The notes under the pieces are model-generated. The model was not told the origin of the DNA. It worked only from the letters and a program-made list of their open reading frames with translations, and ran no database searches. Shown here piece after piece: positions 23,901-33,400 of a stretch of DNA of 64,000 bases. The stretch is from Lepidurus packardi (Eukaryota; Arthropoda; Branchiopoda; Notostraca; Triopsidae). Each line of letters begins with the position of its first letter. Positions within the stretch are counted from its first letter, which is position 1. A program made the position numbers and the translations under genes. The stretch spans positions 6,949,001-7,013,000 of the forward strand of contig JAKZAN010000006.1 in NCBI GenBank assembly GCA_023053545.1. Reading direction: 5' to 3'.

Positions 23901-24462
23901 TTACACGATGGCAGCAAGTAAGAACTAAGAACTCCCAATTGGCATTCTTCCCTATAGCGTCTCTTGTTCCAAGTTCCGTTTTCCAAAAACTCCAACTCCT
24001 CTTGCCCCCATTTTCTAGCTCATTGTCCATGATTACGTGCTGCCAAGAAACAAAAACATGGTCTCCCACACGACACCTCCCTACTTATGACTTTTGCCTA
24101 CATGATTTCACTACACACAAGATTGGCTGGTATGATCCACCCAACTTTTTCTTTGAAAAACAAAAAACGGGCGTGAAAAATAAAATAAAAATAAAAAAGT
24201 TTACCTTTGGCCATTTGGGATTGACTTCGCAAGCTTTGTTGGCATCTTGTAAAGCTCGGTTGAACTGTCCTAGTTTGATGAAGGCAGCTGACCGATTGGA
24301 GTATAAGATGTGATTCAAAGGGTCCAAGGCAATAGCTTCACCGTACAATGCCACGGCAGTCTCAAAATCACCACTTTGACAAGCGGCATTGGATTGGCGC
24401 ACCTTATCCAAGAAAGCCGCTTTGCTGGACGCCGACAATTCAGAATCCGCCTCCACTTCCAC
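1221..24462 (-). CDS. TTC28: Tetratricopeptide repeat protein 28 (TTC28), 5' end not found
   Basis: A TPR and CHAT-domain protein. In vertebrates TTC28 acts with Aurora B at the midzone and midbody, and similar roles are only inferred here. Twenty-one exons join in phase (highest first): 24462-24205, 12704-12557, 12466-12240, 12106-11902, 11745-11351, 11142-10395, 9347-9115, 8979-8689, 8285-8103, 8017-7866, 7761-7475, 7394-7117, 7026-6756, 6676-6520, 6462-6310, 6225-5703, 4701-4267, 4213-3772, 3696-3502, 3431-3324, 2917-1221. They encode 2,461 residues plus stop; the human protein is about 2,480. TPRs fill residues 1-1135, with recurring AYGNLG and EQAIxYH signatures. A CHAT domain spans about 1330-1720 and a Ser-rich tail 1897-2461. 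The first exon here starts at an acceptor (TTTGCAG) in phase 0, so one or more N-terminal exons lie upstream and were not identified. Confidence 0.93.
3324..3431 (-). other. TTC28: Small TTC28 exon joining CHAT region to tail
   Basis: This 108-bp exon encodes FDLMEVGRDEVTLRT and ANKRQIQFALQALLALF, strongly conserved in TTC28. Flanking sites are acceptor TTGCCGCCGTAG and donor GTAAGA. It joins the LASLG end of the preceding exon (3502) and continues into D-T-Q-E-A-P-K-SLSLDSSSSVE of the last exon (2917). The continuous SLSLDSSSS motif confirms the join across the 406-bp intron. Confidence 0.85.
4755..5540 (+). mobile_element. Dispersed repeat in TTC28 intron (copy 1)
   Basis: This segment is closely related to 47137-47685. 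The left end reads CGCCCGTACACCTTAGCTCG just after TTAA (4755-4758). About 700 bp downstream is the inverted end AGCTAAGGTATACGGTAGCC. Shared internal blocks include GAATTTCG, CAACTTTTTTGAGAAAACCA and TTTGCAACTATGAGAAATAC. Similarity to the second copy continues about 75 bp past the right inverted terminus, so the true element edge is uncertain. There is no coding capacity; a non-autonomous DNA transposon is likely. Confidence 0.7.
5206..5307. repeat. Minisatellite inside repeat copy 1
   Basis: Units built on GATATTGTGCTGACTT and CTTGCTGACTT recur about six times. The second copy of the element (47137-47685) has only one such unit (GGGACATTGTGCTTGCTAC), so the expansion arose after the copies separated. 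Confidence 0.75.
5590..5692 (+). mobile_element. Right-end fragment of the same repeat family
   Basis: Positions 5590-5685 repeat the terminal part of copy 1 (CAGTAACAAACATCAGTGCC...AGCTAAGGTATACGGGAGGC) immediately next to the donor site of the 5703-6225 exon. It ends with TTAA. It is a partial duplicate or a second, 5'-truncated insertion. Confidence 0.65.
9467..10324 (-). mobile_element. pogo/Tigger-like DNA transposon, decayed
   Basis: This 858-bp element lies in the TTC28 intron 9348-10394. The left end reads TA-CAGTAGATGCTGCTT and the right end AAGCGGCATATACTG-TA, so the termini are inverted and flanked by TA, the target of Tc1/mariner-pogo elements. The similarity of the ends extends inward (TGATTCTATAAAGC on the left against its inverted GATTCCATAAAGC partner on the right). 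Inside, on the minus strand, is a short open frame resembling the first helix-turn-helix of CENP-B-like transposases (see 9730-9864). Only a fragment of transposase remains, so it is non-autonomous. Confidence 0.75.
9730..9864 (-). pseudogene. CENP-B-type HTH transposase remnant
   Basis: An ATG at 9864 opens 44 codons starting MVTNKKRVDLNVKEKLRLIE and containing REAAVKLGSPQS before a stop at 9730-9732. Reading on through the stop gives LSKLLKNRYEKN. The pattern (basic start, K-L-x-x-I-E, R-E-A-A-x-K-L-G, then S-x-L-x-x-L-L-K-N) matches the N-terminal HTH of pogo/Tigger/CENP-B transposases. The catalytic DDE region is missing. It sits inside a TA-flanked inverted-repeat element, which supports the call. 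Confidence 0.7.
16181..16203 (-). other. G-quadruplex-capable tract
   Basis: The plus strand is CCCCCCTCCCTCCCCCACCC followed by TCC, so the TTC28 sense strand carries four or more runs of at least three G separated by single bases. A second tract lies at 16638-16654 (CCCTCCCCCCCTCCCCC). Both are in the long TTC28 intron and could fold in the pre-mRNA. Confidence 0.6.
19365..19505 (+). repeat. 21-bp tandem repeat arm
   Basis: About seven contiguous units of 21 bp follow the pattern CCCGACTTAAGGACTACGAAC, with alternations such as ACATAAGG/ACTTAAGG. They sit in the left arm of the inverted-repeat element. The units are head-to-tail without unique spacers, so this is not a CRISPR array. Confidence 0.8.
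19965..20160. mobile_element. Nested TA-flanked MITE
   Basis: This 196-bp unit begins CAGTGGGTGATCG and ends CGATCACCCACTG, with TA on both sides. Internal repeats of the form ATCGGTTAACGAAC resemble subterminal motifs of Tigger-like elements. The related copy at 28651-29092 has the uninterrupted site (ATTCGCA-TA-TTGTTTG), so this is a clean insertion with TA duplication. Confidence 0.8.
20208..20420. repeat. Fold-back inverted repeat
   Basis: TAAGCCGCGTTCG near 20211 recurs inverted as CGAACGCGGCTTA at 20405-20417. The sequence between pairs for about 80 bases per arm (blocks TACGTTCGACTTA, GACTAGCC, ACTTCCTTGACTTA and ATAACCG). It forms the right part of the core of the 19350-20502 element and would give a long hairpin if transcribed. 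Confidence 0.7.
23793..23811 (+). repeat. A19 homopolymer
   Basis: A run of about 19 A on the plus strand near the 5' side of the long TTC28 intron. No retroposed gene was recognised next to it. Confidence 0.7.
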
Positions 24463-27455
24463 CTGCAAATCATAAAAATGCACGCCGGCCAAAGCATGAG
24501 GAACAGCATATAATAAAGCCAGAAAGAAAAAACGGGACATATATATTAGTAATGTGGTCATGATAAGGGAAGTGTGACACAATACATGACAAGTGACCAC
24601 GGGGGGTTGACAAATGAGGGATGGCTAAAGGTCGTGGCTGACATAAATAAGGGAGCCATCCCCATTCAATTGTAACGCGGTACCGCGAATTCCTCACAAG
24701 AAGCCCTATTGACAGGTTTCATCGCCGCAAACCAAAAAGTGTTTTCTAAACTTCTAAAGGATTCCGTAATTTACGTGCTGGAGTGATCCAAAAAGAAATG
24801 GATTGAAAACTTTTGAACAGGAAGTTGCATTAGGTTTTTTTCTCGCCTGTTGTAAAACACAAGAATCTGACTGTGTCCCTTTTTAACCTGGCACACACCA
24901 CAGTCGAAATGGAAACAGACAGTATTATGACAAAAGAACTTAATCATGGCAGAGTTTTAGAGAAGAAAAACAGTACCAGGAACCAATTACGATGCTATGA
25001 GGCCATTCTTTAGGAGGTGCTGGTACTTATAGGATATAAAAGTGGAGGGTTTTCAATTAAAACGGGCGGCAAATCCAAGCAGTTGGTATCACCTGCCACA
25101 AACAATGCCCACCCATGGCCTTTCAGCTCGTAAACCTCGGTGCATTAATGGAACAACATGATTCTGCACTAACTGCCTTATCAATTCCGGACAGAAATCA
25201 CAAAAACTTTGGCCTTCGTCCACCTAATTCTCACCTCTTTATCTGTGCCCTACATTTAGCCTGCTTGCGTTAAGGAACGAGTACTAAACATCTCCTTTCA
25301 CACACCTGAAGTTTCACCGAGCCTTTAGCCTGGGTTCTTTCAAACTGATCCATAGCAAACCTGATCATGCTGCACAGAAGCAAGATCAAAAACTTTTTCA
25401 TCTTGGAGACTTGAACTCGCTTTATTTAAACCAATTCTTGAACTTGGACCTTTGAAAATTACAGCAATGAGAGAAGACAAAAAGACCTGCTGCGCTTGTT
25501 GCATAAAAGCTTTCCTTGTCCAGGCACTTGGCTAATGATTCCAGGCAGCATCTGAAACAGTTAATCAAGCACAACTCAAACAAAGTAAAGAACGGAGATG
25601 CCAGAAGAAGGGAGTAGTAACTCTACTGTAATCCGTACCTCAGATGCGTCCCTTTGTGACATCCTGGATCTCTCACATTGGCATAGTTCAGGGGTTAAAT
25701 CACTCATCACCACGGAACACAACACTAACTAAACCAAAAGTATTCGAGTCATTCATGGCTGAATTATGGTCACAACACGAGAAAATATTTAGACAGCAGG
25801 CACAAGCTTACACGCAGCCTGCCAAACCAACATAGCCGCCATCTTTCTTGCTTATTGCTGGAAGCCACCTAGAGGATCCAGGTAGGTAACGCGGTGGTAC
25901 CTGTACCTCCTTTTTTCAAAACTCGCTTCTTGGCTCATTCCTTCACCCGCTCGTCCTTTTTCCTCCCCGCCAGCAAACCACCATCATCTGGGCAAGGCCT
26001 TCTTCCCGGCCCGCCGGCACGGCAATACAGCCAAATATCATAAGGATTCTTACAGCCCGGGAAATGCAAGCAAATGTACTCTAGTGTCAGACCTGGAAAA
26101 TGGGGAGTTGTCCTACAGGCTCCCAAAGTCATCCCTGCCAGCCACATTCCAGCTTTTTTTATTCTTATTCCCGAGTTAGCTTACCTGCTGGCTGTCATCA
26201 TACCCATGACCTGTATGCACGCATCGCATTCGATAAAAGGAACTAGGTTTTTCTTGTCCCGAGTTCGCAAGACTTGGGTTCTCTGTCTTTTCTCTACGGA
26301 ATAACTGGATGGTACTCCCATTCATCCGATGAGATCCACGCCTCAAGATACGGAAGAATTTTGTACTCTTATTCATTATTTTCACTTTACACTTCCGCCT
26401 TCAAGTGTAGAATCGTGTAACTCATGTGCTTAACGTTTTCTCGTATTCAAGCCGAAGACTTGTAGACGGGCATCGGTTGGGCAATTTCCTCATGAAGAGA
26501 GCTTCTTACCACACGGAGAATTTACTTTTACAGTTAACTTTTTGACTTTGACCGTGGAAACGCAGGAATCCGAAGCGCCAAGATTCCATCCTTCCTAAAT
26601 GAAGTCACGCACGCGATATAATCAGTCACTCTGAATACCATTAGAAAGGCTGCGAAGCTCTCTATGCAAGCCGATAGCACGAAAAACTGTGCTATTTCTC
26701 AGGGTGATGTCTATAGGTGATCTATAAACGTAATTGAGAAGGATACCAGGGCAGGGGGCCGTCTATTCAAGTTCCCGAAAGTTCCGATCTTGTTACGATA
26801 ACTTCCGACCCTTTCCCATCGCCTTTCGCACCCCTGTCAGGGTGTTACCTGGCCGCATTCAAGTTCCAAGTTCACCGATTAACTTCCTGGCCTCCACACC
26901 ATACACTCTGTGCTTCGTGCAACAAGCTGTATATGCCATATCGACTGATGTCTATTAAAAACACAGGCATGCATAGGGGTTAATGACACACCCGTCACTA
27001 GGCTGGATCGTCGGGTTAACACTCGCTCCTCTGTTCCACAATTGTACGCTAATGCAGTTTACTCCGTACTTCCACTTTGGCCCGGGCTTATAAAAGGTAA
27101 TAAGACTCACGGTTCATCATTATAAACATGTTTTAAGGGTCCCCAACATTTCCGTGTTACTGTATTTGCGACTTCCATTCATACAAGTCAGTGCCCCATG
27201 AATAAACTTGGTCTTCACTCTTCACACTGCCGCATAAAAGCTGGACTGAACTTGAAACCAAGGGAGAATTAAACGCATTCCACACTTTATAGCCACACGT
27301 AAAACGCAAGGAGAAAAAAAGGGACCACGAGTAAAATGGCGTCAGCGTAACACTTTGCCATTTAGTTCCCTTTAAAAATCATCATTAGCTTCTATTCAAG
27401 AGGGACAAAAGCGCCAATTTACCCGAACTTGGGGCAGTTCCATTCCTGTGGTCTT
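24463..27455. other. Region between TTC28 and GCN1
   Basis: About 3 kb with no gene I can support. GCN1 terminates at 27456 and TTC28 is also transcribed leftward, so the promoter, 5' UTR and first coding exon(s) of TTC28 should be here. I could not pick the exon: several short minus-strand frames end at GT but none shows family similarity. An in-frame extension upstream of 24462 (through SRFFFLALLYAVPHALAG) crosses a strong acceptor and is probably intronic. Confidence 0.5.
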
Positions 27456-30400
27456 TTAAGAGACTAAAGTAGCATCTAACTCCTCTTCGCGGCCTTCAGG
27501 CTGCAACGCCAACTTTCGCAAGACTTTGCTAATCACTTCGCTCAATGATTCCCGCGCTCCCGGATCCAGCAAACTCAAACAATGCTAATGAGCCAAACAA
27601 ACATATCAGTAAAGTCAACACTCGGGTCATTCATAAATAAAAACAGCCATTCATCATCGCATGCTTTCATACCAAACGAAAAAAATGAATAATAAATTCA
27701 GAAAAAGAAAAAAACCCGCCGCCAACGCAGATAACGCTGGCAAGCTCCAAAGGCCTTCTCCTTCTCTTTACCTGCTGGGTCTCATCGCCTTGTCGTAAAC
27801 GCAGAACCGAGACCAAGGCATATTCACACGACGATTTTACCGTCGAATTTTTCTCCTTGGTTCCATTAACTAATTGCGGTAACAGCGGTTTCAATAATTC
27901 AGCAGGCAGAGCCGTTTCCATTCCACGCGCCAAAAACTGGCTCGTGTGGGGCACCAGAATCTTAATTTCGTTGCTGTTATGATTGAGGCTCTACGAAAAC
28001 CAGGCGCCAAGGAAAAAGAAGAAAGTTTTCCGTCATTAGTCATGCAACGTCCCACTTTAGCTGGCATTGCGTCAAATTTACCTTCGCTAGCGGCTGTATT
28101 AAGGGCGGTAGGGGCAAGTTTTCCGTTACGCAATACTTGAACCAGTAACCTATCCCTCGAACGCCGTTTGCCACGATTGGAATCTAACGATGTGAAAAAA
28201 AGAACATAACAAACCCAAACTACGCTAGTTTATAATGAGTTTGGAGGAAGTACCCTGTCTGCCTGCAAGTACGATTGCAAAACTCGCTGCAATTTATCAA
28301 TCCGCGAAGGATGCGCCAATATAGCAGGTGCTTCTTTAAGTCCAACGCTGACGGCTGCACTTCGTCCATGTCGCAAGGTCCAGTCCAAGGACACATCGTC
28401 TTCTAGCAAACTGTCAATGACGGTGTTTAACTCATCAGCCGGTAACCATCGAATAGAGGCCCCCAGACACCCGGCAGCGGCAGCGCGTGATGTGTCTTCC
28501 GGGTAACTGAGCATTGACTGCAAAGTCGCCACGACAGATTTGCGAATGGTTTCTGACATTTTGTCACCAGCTGGGGAAACTAAGCCGCGCAAAGCTTGAA
28601 GTGTCGTCTCTCTAAAATGAGAAAGAGAATGGCGTCAGACTGGACAAACGTTCATTTTGACCAAAGTTTAAGCTGACTTAAAAGTCTACCAAGACTTTGC
28701 ACTTATAAGCGTTCGAGAAAGGTAGACTTTCATAGATTTTGGCCTTGTAAGCGTTTTCTTTAGCTAGTCGACTTAAACTTTGGAAGTCGACATTTGTAGG
28801 TTTGGTCTCAAGTCAGGCAAGTCTATAGCGAGTACTCTATTACTGAACCCTGACCCTTGTTTATTTATCTCCTTTGTCGATATCGAATAATTCGCATATT
28901 GTTTGTTTTGTACAAGCACCACCCCATGGGTGGAGCAATTGTAAAATTTTGCTTATAAGCGTTCGTTTTGACTCGAGACTTTCCGAGTCGACTTTCGTAA
29001 ACTTTCATAGTTTGGCTAAAACGAACGCATATAAGCACAAGTCAAGGAGGTCTGGCAAGTCTTAAGTGTAAGTCGAAGGTGCAAAACGAACGCGGCTAAA
29101 GATGGGCATCAAAGCCCCCCCCACAAAAAAAAAAAGAGTGTACCTAATGCTTGGATCGTCGGCGTTCTTAATGCCCGTGTGCAGCTCGGCAAATAAGGGA
29201 TCAGGCCGGGCATGGATGACAATCAAGTAACCCAAGGCTGATGCCGCTTTAAGCCGCACTTGGCGATTCGGATCATTAAGAGCTTTGACAAATGTGGTTT
29301 GCAACTGGGGTAAGAAGGGTTTCAAAAGGACTTGGACCTTGGCCAAAAGTAAAGCCAGTGTCTCCAAAACGGCCACTTTAACTCCCGCGCTGAAGCGATC
29401 GCCCAAGATACGGATCAAAGGCCCTGTAATGTGGACAACAGAAGGCTTGAGAGCCTCGGCCGAAGTCAGCTTGATGACTTCGCCCAAGCCTTGGGCAGCA
29501 GATTCCTTCAATTCCGGTGGCCCATTCAAAATAGCTTCTCGGTAAACCGGTAATAAAGGTGAGATACCCTATAATAAACCCAACGTTATTTTTTATCCTT
29601 TTTTGAGCGACTCTCACACGATAATAACGAATTCCTTAATAATTTACCTTAGGTAAGCAAAAGCCCGGTAGTAAGGGCTGACCTTTGAGATCTGACGCAG
29701 CGAACTTGACAGCTTGACGTAAGTCAGCGACATGGGCTAGCTGTGCAGGGCCGTCTAATGTCTAGAATTTGGAAACGTAAACCGTGAAAACGCAAATTAA
29801 GGTCTGGCTCCTGTAAAAAGAAAAATGATGATAAGAACCTTAATAACGGCGGCCAAGGCCTCCCACGCGGGGTTCAGCACAGCCGGGTTAGTGTCGGTTA
29901 AGAGGTGCACGAGGCCACGCAGTAATTGGGGTACGTAAGAACTGTAGTCGGCTTTAGTGTGCATGGCCAAGGCGGCGAGGAGTACGACAGCAGCACGTCG
30001 CATGCCAGGCTTGTCGGATTTGGCAGCCGACAAAAGATCATCCAAAACAGTGCGCACACCTGCATCGTCTTGCACGGAGAGGAGAACGCTTTGACAGTAT
30101 TCTAATTCTTGATGTTCTTGGGGTGTTCCGGCGGCGGCTGCAATGGCCGACAACAAAGCAGGAAGGATGCGGTTCAAGTGACGGGACAAGGCATCGCCTG
30201 CCACGGCAGCTAAACTGCACAACGCTTGCGTGTTCACTGGCGCGGCAGTTAATTGAGGAATCAAGTAAGGCAACACTACTCTGCTCTTAATGGCCATCAC
30301 TTGGCGCAGACCGTCCAACGCAAACTCGCCAAGGGGCGGCTTATTCTAAGTACCAAAACAAACGATAAATTAAGAAAGTTAAACCCCTCAAACGGTCATG

Positions 30401-33400
30401 TCGTACCAATTGCTCCAACATTGGCGGCAAGATGTCATCCAATGCACGAGATCCGACCGTCGAATGTAAGCTGTCGAACGTCCTAGCTGCCGCAGTGCGC
30501 ACTTCTGGTAACGGATCGCACAAGGCTTTCCTACAAAATTTACATAGAAATTTTAAATGAAGATCCTAACTAAACATACAAACATAAACAACTAACAAAA
30601 ATAACATAACATAAATAACACCATAACAGAGCAATATAAATAACAATAACTAACATACAAATAAATAATAAACATACATTCTAAATAAACATTCTAATTT
30701 TCTTGCTTACAACGCTTACTTACCTAACAGTGGGGACCAGACTGTCCACAAACGTCATAACCATATCGCGGCTGGTGGAGGCCATGATTTCGGAGAGTCC
30801 AATACATACTCCTTGGCGCTGATCGGCATCAGGAGACTCTAGACCCCTTTCTAGGATGGGGATAATCTCGGGCAATACACGTTCACCTAATTTGCGGACC
30901 AAGTCACCCAAAGTCCGGGCTGCCACTTGTCGCTTATCATAAGATGTAGACGCTAAGCAGCCCAACAGAAGCCCGAAAAGCGTGGGTAGGATTTCGCGTA
31001 AAGTACGAGGAGTGTTGGTGACCACCACCTTCCAGACATGCAAGGCCGCTTGGCGTACCATCAAGGCCACATCTGATCTTCCCATATACAACCCTGCCAA
31101 GACCCTGTTACGTCTTTCTCCTCCTAACGTATCCATAATGGCCTAAACACACATGCAATTAGTATACTTTCTCTTCGTTTTCACAAAGTTTGTAAAAAGT
31201 TCTTGATCTTCCAACTAACCGAATGCGATTGCTCTGTTCCAAAGTTGTCATCTTCGGACGCAGTTTCGGTGGTCATTTTGCCGGAAACGCCAGAAATCTT
31301 GTACAATAAATCGCCCAGCAATTGCACCGATGAATAACGGATTCTCCAGTTCTCGTCCAACAAGCCTTTCTCCAATTCGGGCAGCAAAACCAAAATAGCG
31401 CGTTCCGCGTACAGATGAACAATCCGCTGACCAGCGCGTAATGCAGTGTCTCGCACATACTCGTTTTCATCAGCCAAAGCCTTTCATCCGATAAAACATC
31501 AATTACTTTCCAATCCAAACATAAATTGCCTCTTATCCCTCACCTTTAGAATTGGCGGAATGATTTGACTGATATATGGAGTGAATTCATTTTGGAAAAC
31601 AGCGGGCATATAAATGAACATCATGATATAGCCATCCTTGACATGCGGCGCCAAATCGTTCCGTTCAGCAGTAGCAATAATTTCTAAAAACAAAAAAGAA
31701 AGACAGAAAACAAACAAAAAAGCCAATAGAATTTAAAAAAATAAAATAATATAAATAACAAAATTACCAGGCATAAGTTTGTGCAATTTCTCCACTCCAA
31801 GACCTCCAACAACTTCCGCCAACCCTTGAGCCGCGCCGGATCGGTCGACAGATGAAATCTCTGATGTGAGGGTTTGCATGAGCCAAGGTAAAAGATCCTC
31901 AAAGGACGTCTCGCCCATGCCTCGAACCATGGCTCCCAATGCACGAGAAGACACTGCACGCACCTATAAATCCATCACATTTCTTCTTATTATTATTTGA
32001 AACCTCGCAAGAAACATTAAAACTTTACAACAATACTAATCCTAAAGACAAAGAACGAAAAACAACCTCTGGAACAGGATCTAACAAGCACGCTTTGAGT
32101 CCAGGAATGATAGTGGGCAAATAAGGACTCAAATCTTTCTGGTCCGTTAACGAATACATATTGCCAATAATTTGCGCAGCCATTTTTCTCGTTTCGGTGG
32201 AGCGGTCCTGGAAAGCTCGCTGAACAACGGGCATAATGAGCGCGAGGGAAGGCGCATCAATGAAATGGACGAATTTGGTCTCCAAAAGGGTCACCAGACA
32301 CGGCGCCGTCTGTTTCGCGGGGTTTTGCAAGGCGCCCAGCAAAACAGGCACGATGGCTTGAATTTCGGGGTTGCGGATAACAGAGCCGATCATTTCCAAC
32401 GCTTGAGCCCCCGCGCCTTGGACCTTGACATGAGAATCGCCCAAGACTTCGATCAGCTTGGGCACAATTGACGGTAGACACGACGACAATTGCCGAGGAG
32501 CACAATAGGCCATAGCGCCCAACAATTCCACGGATCCTATCAGGAAAAAATGCTCCATTTAAGCCAAAGAATGCTCCATTTCAGTCAAAGAATTCTACGA
32601 TTGGATGAACTTTGCCAATTATACCTGTTTTGGTCCTCCAGGAGTCTTCTTCCAAGGCTGCAAGCAAGGAAGGCAAAACGAGCTTCACTCCGTGAGCAGA
32701 TAACTTAGACATGACCGCTTTGGCGGTATCGTCTGCGGCTTCACGCACGTATTGGGACGAGTCGCCGAAACAGAGGAGCAGATGGGGTAAAACATGGACG
32801 ATGTACGGCTCAAATAAGCGTCCCAACATATTGCACAGTTGCTCAAAAGCGAATAACGCACCTAAGATGGTTAAATTATAAAATTTCTTAAGTTTTTGTC
32901 TTTATTTTACCTTCTCGGCGTCTAAAGTTCTTTTTGTCTTGGATAGCGTCCGTCAAGGCGGTCATAATCTCCAATTGCTTTAAGGCCAGAATTCCTAGGC
33001 CTTTGACAATGCCCGCTAAACCGTAAGCTGCTCCTTTGCGGTCTCCATAATTGTCGGATTCGAGTAACTTATTAAGTAGCTTTTTGACCAGCGTGGCCAC
33101 GTTGTCTTTGATGGCGGGCACCAAGGGGGGTAGACAATTGGCTACAGCTTCTTGGACCTGGGTTACCAAATCGGTATACAAAATTAGGTTCATTTTCTGT
33201 GCATATTTACGGGTTGTGAAGGAGTCGATAATGCATCAACCAACTTGGATACGATTGGCTTGATACGAGCATCTTCCTTGTCAAGATGCCGGGCGAGGGA
33301 GCCCATCAAGATAACTACAGCTTGTTTGACTGCATCGAAAGATTCCGAGGTTGGGGCTTCATCCATGAATTTCTCCAAGATGGGTAGAAGACTTCCTACT

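Larger units (their letters stand above)
12705..24204 (-). other. TTC28: 11.5-kb intron of TTC28
   Basis: The donor GTAAAC at 24203-24204 and acceptor TTGATTACAG next to 12704 join NPKWPK to AYYRQGVALQ in phase 0, exactly as in the family. It is more than 100 times longer than the typical intron in this window. Apart from the inverted-repeat element at 19350-20502, two G-quadruplex-capable tracts (about 16181 and 16638) and an A19 run (23793-23811), I see no genes. The scattered open frames look random in composition and lack family motifs. Confidence 0.85.

Noticed and set aside
12718-24100. Many short open frames on both strands in the long TTC28 intron
   Set aside because: They lack family motifs, have random-looking composition and no consistent splice context. 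None could be supported as a gene.
24463-24600. Upstream in-frame extension of the first TTC28 exon with a signal-peptide-like hydrophobic run
   Set aside because: A strong acceptor (TTTATGATTTGCAG) separates it from the conserved TPR coding sequence, and TTC28 proteins have no signal peptide.
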